Part shown: piece after piece, positions 32,201 through 44,200 of the stretch | How positions within the stretch are numbered: the first letter of the stretch is position 1 | Layout: the number at the start of each line of letters is the position of its first letter | From: Chamaecyparis obtusa | Lineage: Eukaryota; Streptophyta; Pinopsida; Cupressales; Cupressaceae | Direction of reading: 5' to 3' | NCBI GenBank assembly: GCA_027943335.1 | Contig: BSBK01000527.1 | Coordinates: 62,501-126,500 of the forward strand | Length of the DNA: 64,000 bases | Made by a program: the position numbers and the translations under genes | Notes under the pieces: generated by a model | Told to the model about the DNA's origin: nothing | Seen by the model: the letters and a program-made list of their open reading frames with translations, nothing else | Databases searched by the model: none

Positions 32201-35200
32201 TGTCCTTATAAGCATTGAAGAAGTGAGCAGATTTAATATCAGACTTGTATATCAGCAACACCCCTTCCTGAACCAGGGTCATAAACCTGCTTTTAGGTAT
32301 CTCCACCACTGCAGAGACCTGCAACATTATATGTAAAAATGTGAGTGTAGTACTGCACTCAGTAAGGCTTCTCCTTTTGCCATGAAGGACTTCCTTGTTC
32401 CTCTTGGTCCACGAAAACCAAAGAATTTTGCAAAAGAGAACAGACCAAAAAGTGTTCATTTTATCAGCAAGACTTTCAAGTTTTCAACATAACCAGCAAA
32501 GCACTTCAAACCAAGACAGACTTGGGCTGGTGTTCCAACACAGGGTGACTGATAAACAAAGACAAAACCAATTTTGCAAAAGAACATTCGGACAACAGAT
32601 GGTTCGCAGACTCAGTGACTGAGCATATAGAACAAAACAATGGGGAGAGATGTAAGAGCCCTGCTGGCTCAAACCCTAATCTTTCTGACAACTGACGCGT
32701 TTTGAGTGTTTTGCAATGTTTTCAATTTCTTTGCTTTTGAAATCATATACTTTTATGAATTTTGAAATATAAATAACAATGCATGACAATAGACTATCTT
32801 TTCAAATCAATACAGAAGTATTTCAATTTTATTGTCTATGTAATTTGATTGGAATACAATTTCAATTATTGGCATTTAAGAAATGAAATTATCAACATCC
32901 ATGAAACCTGGTATGAGACATAGCCCTTTTATTTTGTCTCAAAATTGATTGCAGCTTTCACACAATGCCAAGAAACCCTTGGGCGCTTAAATCTGAATCC
33001 AAAGTGCTGTTCAAAACCCCACACGTCTACTCATAATGCTCATGCAGCTGGATCACTAAGTGCGGCTGACTTTGAATCACCTCAAACCCTGTCAAATGTT
33101 GTGTTTCTTTATTGTTGGCTCTCAATCACAAACACTGCATATAACACTTCTGGAAAACTAATCCAGGCCCTTTTGAATCAACCTGCAACTCTCAATTTCC
33201 TTTCACCAATTGAAGTACGAATGTAGCTCCGAGATAAGCCACTTCCTGAAGCAAATTTCAGTGTTTCTTTCAACACCTCAAATGCTGAATCTTGGAAGAA
33301 TTCCACATTTCTCCAGGATGCAAAACCTTTGAACAAAATGCACCAATTCCCAAGCAGCTTACGCCAAAATCAAGACAAGAAACATATGCATAAAAATGAA
33401 GTCAATTTCTTCCTTGGCTTTTTATAATAATATCCATAAGTTATTTCCATAAGGCTTCACAAATAAGTCACATTAATTACTTATTATATTGCAATGCATT
33501 GACTTTATAATATCAATTAATAATCTTCTTGGAATAGGCGCCCAATTTTATTAATCAATTAATGCACTTTAATGAAGACTTGGGCCCATTCACTATATCA
33601 TTTTATAATTGACCCTTTATAATAGATTATTAATAAATTATGACTTTATTAATAATAACTAAGTTACCGATTTGGATGCAGATGTGGATGTGAGAATCGG
33701 GTGTACGGATGAGTGAATTTTTTTTTGGGGAGATGCGGATGTGTTGGATGTGTTTATATATATATATTTCTTATATATATATATGAAATATATATATATA
33801 AATGTACATGGTGGTTGTCTTAATTTTTCATGGCCCCCGTGCACTAATGCTTCCGGATGTGCCCAGGCACACACGGAAGCCCACAGGGAGCGTATCATCT
33901 CCCTGTGGATGCCTGCTGATGCGCAGGGATGTGCATCGCTGAGCATCCACAAGGAGATGCTACGCTCCCTGTGGGCTTCGGCCCGCATCCGCACCCGCCT
34001 CTGCCTCCGGAAGCATCTGCATCCAGCACCCAGATGAGCGCATCAGTAACTAAGAATAATAAAATAATCGTGAACACAGGCTATAAAAACTCCTCTAAGG
34101 AATCAACTATAAATCTAGATATATACTGCCAATGCTAGACATCCAAGTGCCTTGCCAAAAATAGTGACTGCATGAATTGACTTACTATAAATAGTAAGTC
34201 CTTGAATAACTGCTCAAGCCAAGGATGCCAAATCTCAACACTGTAACACAACATGTTTAGGTGCTCTGCTAAAGATATAAATACTGACTTTCCTGAAATA
34301 GACACTCACTATAAATAGTAAGTGTGCCAAATTGGTCCAAATGAGGAGGAATCCTGAACATCCCTGACCTCTGGAGTGGAATTGGCCTTTGGTTCTGCCA
34401 ATTGAGATCCTGACTTAGCCTATGAGGGCCACTGATAGGCTAACCCAGACCACCAACCATCATGAGCCAAAACGGGGACATTACAAGAGACCAACAGATG
34501 ACAAAACATCCCCAAGTGCCACTTTTCTAAGTAGGATCTGCCACTGGAGACACTTCTTTTTATGTTCACCAGGATGATGCCAAAAACGGTTAAGGGCAAA
34601 GTTTAATCACTCCTTTGTTTATGCTCCACCCAAGAGTTCCCCTAGATTAAGCTTCATTATAAAGTTCTATAAGTTCCACTCTAATCCAGTCTATGTTTTC
34701 CTTGTGAAGTTCTGCCAGTAACCCATCAAGTCCCAGAGATTTACTATTTGCCAATGATTTGATTGTATCTTCAATTTCAGTAACAGAGATTTCCCTGGAC
34801 AAACTTATTGCGTCTAAATTTGAGGATTTGTTTTTGGTATCAGTTCTAAACACTTATTCATCTTTTCAAAGTTCTCCTTCTTGTGTTCAGATGCAAATAG
34901 ATTCTTATAGAACTCATAAAATGCCTTGCTGATTTCCTCTGGATCATTAGTAGTGCCATTGTTGAGATTGATTTCCTCTATCATTTCCCGTTTTTGTTTG
35001 TCTGACTACGTTGAAGAAATAGTTAGAACCTCTATCACCTTTCAGCCAATTCATTTTTGCTCTGATGCTCTGTCCTCTGAACCTAACATTCTGGATCCTC
35101 CTGAGTTCCATCTTGGTCTTAACTAGTTCTGCTTCCAATATGTCATCATGACCTTTATGCTTAAGGAGATCTTCAACTTTATTGAGCCTTACTTGCAGGG

Positions 35201-38200
35201 CCTCTTCCAACTTATTACTGTCCATGGCTTTCTTTTCCCCTACAAACTGAAACATTTTCCTCCATAGGGCTATGAGAGTATCCCATTTCTCTATAGGCTC
35301 CATGTCTTTGTTGCAGAATTTGGAAAGGCAAGTGGCCATTTTCATATCACCCAAAGTATCCTCATCTTTAAGCAGAGAGGTATTGAGTTTAAACATGTTA
35401 TTAGATCAGGGTCTCCGAATGGTTTGGTGTGCACAGTTGATCCTGATTACAGCAGATATGGGAGAGTGGGTCAGACATGGTAACCGGGGTCACGACTGGA
35501 TTTTTGATCTTGTCACTAATGAAGGAAAACAGTGAAAGGTCAGCATAAATCCTATTAAGTCTGCAAAAATATGTTGAACATTTAATTTAAAATATAATTA
35601 ATATATAATGATATCAGTAATAAATATATTACGTTATAAGTTTAATTTAAATATTTCAAAATATTAAATTTTAACATACTGAAGAAAAAGCAAAAGTAAA
35701 TACCAAGTTGGTATGATTCAAAACATAAACTTTAAATAAATTAAATTTTAATTGACAAAGCAAAAATAAAAATAAAAACAAAACTTCAAAAATAAATTTT
35801 ATTTGAAAGCTGATGCTATCTATAATATAGTTGGGTTTCATACTCCATCACAGTTCGGTGCAAAAACAGATGATTATGTTACTTTTTGTTATTAAAATTA
35901 TGCCCTTTTGAATTGGGTGCCAGTGCCTTGGCCGTACCCTGTGTGATCTGGGGCCCTTCCGGTACCTGGGCTCCCAGAGCTGTACCTGTTATCATAGGAC
36001 ACACCTATTTGGAATTGGAAAACACATTTTCAGTAATATTTTCTTGTCTTTCTGTAAAGAAACAGAAACTAGTCTTGTTATTGTAGAAAATTTCTGTTAA
36101 TGTGCAAAGTTTCGTATCACACCCTGCTATTGGATAAAAAAATGTCTTATTATAAATTATTCACTCACATTTCTGTCAGATGACTTTTGCCTACCAGACC
36201 CTTTTTTAAAATTCTGCATTGACATTGTTAAAAGATTGTATGAGGAACTTGAGTGAATTGTGTTCCTTAGTATGGTAAGTTATGCCTAATTACAGGTTTC
36301 TATATCATGATACATAAACTTAGGTCAATGTATAAAAGAAGCTAATGGAGATTTGAAGTTTGAACTATCAACAGATGTACATGGAGACCACTGCACAAAC
36401 AGGACATTGGAAAACTATATGACAGATGATGAAGCAGAGGCAGTATACCAAAAATAAAAATCATGTGGACCACTATAGTGAGGAAAAGCAGTTAACTGAC
36501 TATACATATTGATAAATGCATTTGACTTGTGTGCATTAGAGGAACCCTGATAGGACGGGATGGTTTATGGACTGCTGGTATCTCTTATAGACTTGTACGA
36601 TTAAGCTTTGCATCCATATTATAAGAAAAATTAAGATATGATATGTTGAAGAACATGATATGTTTTTGGCAAGTCAAATTCGGTCAAATATTTTAAAGTG
36701 TGAAGAACACCCTTTAAATAGGAATTCTACTTAAGGGTCATTTGCGATTGTTTCTTGTCTGACTCTTTAAATCTGATAAACAAACAGTTAAGATTCTAGA
36801 TGCTAGTCATTTTTTCTTTGGTTACAGGATGCATAGGAGTAGGAGGTAAAATAGATTTGAAGTTGTTGCTATATGTACATATTATTGTGTTACATGTCAG
36901 CCTCTGTTTCTGTCAGCCGAAGTATATTAAACAAAACTCAGATTCCAGTAAATTTTTTTGTTTGTACATTTACGTAGTCAATCTGACTACATTATGGTCC
37001 CTTTATTGTTGTCTTCTATTTTATAGAATTGTTTTAAAGTTATTATGGTGGAGATAAGTCTATGTTGGTCCAGGACACTTGCTTGGCATGATGAACTGTT
37101 ACTCAATATTTGCTTTTTCACTGTGATATGGTTTTTAAGATGAATTGATCCTCATTGCTCTGAGCAGGTTATTTCTGCAAAGGTCATACGAAATAAACAC
37201 ACTGGACAGTCAGAGGGTTATGGTTTTATGGAGTTTGTTTCACGTGCATCTGCTGAGAAGATTTTGCATAGTTATAATGGGACAGTAATGCCTAACACTG
37301 AACAAGCATTCCGGATGAACTGGGCATCCTTTAGTATGGGAGAAAGGCGTACAGATGGAGGTCCAGATCATTCTATATTTGTTGGGGATTTGGCCTCAGA
37401 TGTTACAGATTTACAGTTGCAAGAAACTTTCCAAAGTCGATACCCCTCAGTGAAAGGTGCTAAGGTTGTTATAGACTCAGTCACCGGGCGTTCAAAAGGT
37501 TATGGGTTTGTGAGGTTCGGGGATGAAAATGAGAGAGCCCGAGCAATGTCTGAGATGAATGGCCAATACTGTTCAACAAGGCCCATGAGAATTAGTGCAG
37601 CTACACCAAGGAAGTCTGCAGGATTTCAGCAGCCATATCCCTCTAGAGGTATGTTTGATATGGTTTGACATTATCTGTTTTATGGCACTGTATTATTGTA
37701 GGTTTCTGGATCTATTAGTATGTAAGATGATTGAATCAAAGCATCTTGAATCTTATTTTATACTAATGCTGTTTAGATGTAACCAAATTAGTTGTTATTT
37801 TTAACTTATACTATATCCTTAATTTTCAAGTCAAACTGCCGGAGAACACAAGTTCCTTGGAGTTAAGATGATAATAATATATTTAGAAATTTACTTTCTG
37901 TATTATAATTATATCTGAATAATATCATCCATTAATTAAGTCAGATTGCTTAAGGACATCACCCTTGTTAAGTTTAGATGATAATAAGATGTATACAAAA
38001 TTTTGATCTCCTCCATGATATCTGCATTTTCCATACCATATAGGATCTGCATGTCTTGTCTAAACATGTGATAGCACTCTCCTTTGTAATGCTACTACAA
38101 ATTGGTGAATGTTGTTTCTGGATGACAATTTTTTTAATCAGTAGGGAGTAGGTTTTGCAATAAAGGATCCCTGAGCAACTGGGTTTTCAAGTCTGCACCT

Positions 38201-41200
38201 TTCTATGGTGGTGGTTTGATGGATTTGCTGCTTGAAGAGAAATTCCCTGTTGCTTACAGTCTGCCTGCAAAGTCAAATTTCCAATTGTTTTCCTTTCCAA
38301 TTTGAAAATGGGCAAAAATTTGATTCGAGTTAGCAAGCTTATAAAACTCATGTTGTCTCAAAGCAGGATGCCAAGAGGCTTTGTTCACTTAGAGACCTGG
38401 AAACAAACAAAGCAGAAAAGCGCCTTATTAGTGCGTGGCCTCATTTAGGTCAGTTTTGCTTGTTATGCATTTGAATTCTTTCTATCCTTTATGCATTTAC
38501 TAAGCATGTTGATGTTGCCATCAATTGTTTTGTATCTGTGCAGTAAGTTTTCTTGTTACTCTATTTTCCCCTTTGAGGATCTTGTTTTTGTGAGTTTTGT
38601 TTCCTAATTAAGTTGATGTTGTATTGCATTTACTATAATGTTATTGGAAATTTTATCCACAGTATAAGCTGGTCCTCAGTTTCCCATGGAACACTAGTTA
38701 AAGTTTAGCAATTCTCTTTGAACACATTTAATTGGGAGTCACACCAAGCTTATGGTGTATTCCATGTAGTCTAGGGTTTCTGGTATCTGATTTTATCCCT
38801 TTAACTGGTTGGGCATCTTGTTCATTAGTTTCTGATTGCTCTCCTGTAGAATGCTATTTAAAGTATGTTAATACACTATAAATGTATGCTTAGCTTATGG
38901 TGTATTCCAAGCTTATTGCTCTCCTGTAGAATGTGTACACTATAAATGTATCGTTAGTCACACCAAGCTTATGGTGTATTCCATGTATTCCATGTATGCT
39001 TAAATGTATGCTTAGCTACCAATAATGTACCTAACAGCATTTATCATTTTTTACATTTTTCAATTTATTCAAGCCCGTGGAAGGGCTTGACTTGAATGAA
39101 TTGCTTTTTTATTTTCTACTTTGAAGAATTTCTTGTCTAAATTGCTAAGGACCCAAAATCACAATTACTTAATGTTACGTACTATCTATCTTTTCCTCAT
39201 ACCTGTGAAATTTCTGCACTGGTTTTCATTTCATCTTTCCCAAATTGTCAAGGTCAACTGTGATTTTGTCTAGATATTCTACAATGGTTTGGGAAATGAC
39301 AATGAAATCCTCGCTCCATTCAGTTATCTGTCCAACTTAATTAGATGCCTTTGGCAGTTAAAACAGATTGGAGGGCATTGTTCTTTATTTAATATATTAT
39401 CAACTTATCACTATTGCAAGTTCTTAAATTACCATGAGGCTTTCCCAAGGACAATATTTTCCAGTTATTATGCAAAATATTTTGCATATTTTAATGTCTA
39501 GCCAAGAGTAGAAGACTTATTAATTGTTGGTGATAGTTTAAAATGTTTTAGAATTTTATGCTTCTTTCAGGTTTGTTGGTTTGTTGCCTTATATTGGCCT
39601 CTTTAGCCATCAAATTTAATTGCGTAAGTGGTTCTCTTATTTGTCTTTTCAAGTTTAATGTATTAGAACTGATGTGTATAGTTGTACCTGTGGTGGCCAT
39701 GACAATGTCCAATGGCATTTTTGTGTAATTTGATATTGACTGCGGAAGGATCGTGTGTTGGGCTAAGCTGAGCTCTTTTTGAAGATAATCATATGTTATT
39801 CTTTTGTAGAATTATATTTCTAATAATGACGATTTGGGAAGTAGAAAAACAAAATATTAAATTAAGTAATTGGTTTTGGGTATATTTGCAGATGGACCAA
39901 GATCAGGAAAATAAGTTACCAACTCTACTGCCATATCCGTGCAGGGAGTTTGTTACTTTAAAGTGTTCATTCATTTCTGTATGAAATGGCATTGTTGGAA
40001 ATGATTTTCCATAGTATTTGAGTAGCCCACTATTACATTTCTTTGTTTTGGCAAATGACTTAGAGACACTCTTATTGGACTATTAAAGCATTTTAATGAA
40101 AATAATTATAATTCATAGCATTGAACTTATTTTGAATAATTATTTCTAGACGGGACATAATGGAATTTGATTTTGTTTGATATCTTTGCAAGATGCATAT
40201 TTCTTTGATATTATATATGGCCTAGAGTAGGTATTACTATTATATAGATGGCTACAATAGGCATTATACAGATGGCCTATAATAGGTATTATACATATAT
40301 CATATGGAAACTGACCTAGCCATTCAAAAATTTATATTTCTAGCTGTCAATATCAAAATTCACTGCATGAAACTAGGTGACTGCCATAGTAGTGGTCAAG
40401 CCACGGTCACAAGTTGTGTATGGTCATAAGTTACGCATATGGTTTAGATTACCATTTTACTTGCGTATTACTTGTGTATGGTCACAAGTTACACATATGG
40501 TTTAGAATACCATTTTACTTGCGTATTATTTGTTCCATTTGTACACATCGGTTTTGAACCTAGCAGTGTGAGTGGTTATAATAATATAATGCTATTGTAA
40601 GCATGGTCACTGACAATTTTAAATAACTTAAATTGACCTGTCAGAAAAGAATTCTTATCTTGGCTACATGAACATAATTTAATCAGCAGTCATATGCTAG
40701 TTGCTCCCAAAAGTTGTTGATATCCTTGGTTTGCTTTAGTCATGGTTTGCCATACTTTAATATTCTCTCTCTGTATCATTTTTCCATATTGTAGCATGTT
40801 TTTGGTATATCCTCCCTAAATTTTTGTGCTCACAGCAGGCAGTAATGGGCACCAATCCCAAGGATTCCAGTCAGACCCTGATGTAAACAACACAACTGTG
40901 AGTTTATATCTATTATATGTTGTTATACATTCAAACTTCTTCTGTTTGATGTCTTACAATTTATGTAATTTATGCAGATCTTTGTGGGAGGATTGGACCC
41001 AAATGCAACTGATGATGATTTGAGGCGGATCTTTGGCCAGTTTGGCGAACTTGTGTCTGTGAAGATACCTGTTGGTAAAGGCTGTGGATTTGTCCAGTTC
41101 GGTAGCAGGTAGGATTTGGTAATCTTTGTAAAATATTTTTCTGGAATTGTCCTATATAAACTTTTTGATAAGAAAATACTATCAAATGAGGGAATAAGTC

Positions 41201-44200
41201 CCAACATTACAAAAGAGAGATCGCAAGAGTCAAACATGTGAAGGCGACAATCTTCTAAAACAACTTTTTAAAACAAAAGGCTTACAAGCAGGAAAAGAAA
41301 GTATGCATGCACAGAGCAACCTATGAATAAAAAGACATGCATGCATGAACAACAGAAAAAGCTATGCTTGCAAGGCAAAAACATTATCTAAATGCAGGAA
41401 GCAGTCCAGAAAGATGCTTGCATTTTAATCTTACACATGCTTGAGACAGTGATGCATGCATGCAGAAAGTAGTTCATGAACCCATTTGTGTGCGTGCATG
41501 AAAAAGCAATGCATGCATGAGAAGTTCTCAATAAGAGCACCTGATCTAGACATCCCCAGATTCATCTTTGAGTCTCCATCAAATTTTATTTGAACTCAGT
41601 CAATTGATGGGGCCATCTCATTATGTTCTGAGCTTAAGGAAGATAATGTCATAAAATTTCCTGACAGTAGCTACATGCAGGAAGCATTCCAGAAAGATGC
41701 TTGCATTTTAATCTTACGCATACATGGAACAGTGATGCATGCATGCAGAAAGAAGTTTATGAACCCATTTGTGTGCATGCATGAGAAATTCTTAATAAGA
41801 GCACCTGATCTAGACATCCCCAGATTCATCTTTGAGTCTCCTTCAAATTTTATTTAAACCCAGTCAATTAATGGAGCCATCTCATTACGTTCCGAGCTTA
41901 AGGAAGATAATGTCATAAAATTTCCTGATATCTTGTTAATTTCTCGCAATAGAAACCTCAGTAGGATTATACTCTTTAAATTTTGAGATTACCATGAGAT
42001 CAAGTCTTTGGATTTTGAATTTTGGATTTTCAAATGGTTGGCATGGTCATAATACAAGAACAAGTTTTTGAATTTTGACTGCTTGATTTTCAAATAGTTT
42101 AAAATTTTAAATAGTCACACTGCAGAAGCAAGTCATTGAGATAAGTCTCTGAATATTCCCCCATGGAGTTTTAAATAGTTTGCATAATCATACTACAAGA
42201 AGAAGTGTTTGAATATTTGACCTTTTGATTTTCAAATATTTGACAAAGTCAAAATACAAGAACTAGTCCTTGAATTTTGACCTTTGGATTTTCAAATGGT
42301 TTGCATAGTCATTTAATGAGATTATGTCTTTGAGATCTCCTTCCAGATTTGGTCTTGATTTTTCTCTAGCATTGAAAATTTTATTAATCCTCTTCCACTA
42401 CACCTTCTAAGCAAGGAATTCTGAAGCTGCATTCTAAAGCTCTTGAAGAATATTAAGAAACATAAGACACTTCCAAACTATCATTGAAAGAACCCTGGAC
42501 TACCCGCTTAAGATTGAAGCTATCCAGAAATATATACCAAATAGTAAATACCCTTCACAAATTCACCCAATGAAGAAGTAGAGAACAATCTTCCTCCTGG
42601 GTCAAACAAAGAATTACCTAGTGTCCCCCCCAACAAAATAATTTTTCTCTAATATTGAAAATTTTATTAATCCTCTTCCACCACACCTTTTAAGCAATGA
42701 ATTTTGGAGCTGCATTCTAAAACTCTTGAAGAATATTAATGAACATAAGAGTCTGAGACACTTCCGAACTATCATTGAAAGAACTCTATATACCCACTTA
42801 AGATTGGAACTGTCTAGGAATCTATACCAATTACCCTCCACAAATTCAACCAATCAAGAAGTAGAGAACAATCTTTATGCTGGGTTAAACAAAGAGCATA
42901 CCTTTGTTTGTGTTTAAACAAAGAACATACCTATTGGCCCCTGCAAAACCCCTCCTTTGGAGTTGATCTCGGGTGACAATTTGAGAGTGAGAGTTTAGCC
43001 AAAGGAAAAGCTAGCTTTGGGCCAAGCTTTAAAGTGCCAAATCTTATGTCATGCCCCCACAAAAATAAGAAATAATTTAAATTAAGGGAAATAATAATCA
43101 TTAAATTAAAATAAAGAAAACAGTACAAGACAGCAATTTCCTAAAATAAAAGATAATTAGAATGTAGTTAAGGCTCAAGAGTTGTGACTCTTTCAAGAGG
43201 GCAAAATAATGTAAAGGCATGGCTCCTCCCTCATATGGGAAGATATAAAAGGGACAAAGATTTGTTTGAAATGGGCATAAAAAAGGAACAAGGAAATAAA
43301 AAGGAAATAAGAGTATGTTCTGTAATCACAAAAGGAGGAATCAGAGATACAGATCTGATTTAAAGGAGTGCAGGTCTGATTGTGAAAGGTTGTGTCTCTT
43401 GCCAAAGGGCATTTATGATAAAAAGGTGTGACCTTTCCCTCACATTGAGGGATATAAAGGGAAGAAGGTTCATTTGAGGAAAGGGGGCAGATCGGATTAA
43501 ATAAGAAATGGAATACACAGCATATTCAAATGCATACACTGTGGTCTTGGAATGTACATGAGTTCGGATTTATATGACAGTCATGCTTAATTTCACTCTA
43601 ATACATGTACATTCGTAACACATGAAATCAGAAAGACCAATATTATTAAAGGTCTAGTCCGTGTTCTTCAGATGTTGCATAATATTTGAATTCAGATTTG
43701 TATGACAGTAATCCTTAATTTCACTTATATGCATAGACATTCGTAATACATGAAATACCACTATAATTAACGGCCTAGTACTTAGTCTTCCACTAATGCC
43801 TTCATAAGAGTAGGAGGTTTATGTAGGGAGAGGCGGAGTAATTCCTTAGAAGATGGGTAAGCTGGCAAGGACGTGTTTCTGGAGCGTTGAGGGAGAAGTC
43901 CCGAGATGCGTATGAACATGTGTTCCTGAATCCTTGAAGGAGTCTGCTTGTAGATGGTTTCCAAGTGCCCTAGCACAGTAATTCCACCATCCTCTGTTAG
44001 GGTTAGGGGAAGTAGTGAGGACAAACCCTAAATATAACAGGTAGCCTCCCAATATGGGACATAATACTCATAGCCTAATCCTTAATCACTCGATATTTCC
44101 CCTTAAGAGGACAGGTTGGTTTTTTAGGGAGAGGTGGGGTAATTCCTCACAAGGTAGGTGAATCCCAAGATGGGATATGGACAGGGTCCTGAAGTCTCTA

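Larger units (their letters stand above)
29246..37167 (+). other. RBP intron 1 (7.9 kb), transposon-filled
   Basis: Splits RRM1. From left to right it holds a degenerate minisatellite (29640-30230), a remnant with GGGTACGGGTATGGG words near 30850-30930, a hAT-like foldback (31099-31825), a LINE 3' fragment (31960-32700), unassigned DNA (32701-33650), a MITE-like foldback (33659-34054), an LTR-like remnant (34063-34487) and a LINE endonuclease/RT fragment (34640-35575). The remaining 1.6 kb before exon 2 shows nothing recognisable. Confidence 0.85.

Noticed and set aside
35925..35990. GC-richer patch in intron 1 as an exon
   Set aside because: No RRM-like or other domain, and exons 1 and 2 already join perfectly in phase within RRM1.
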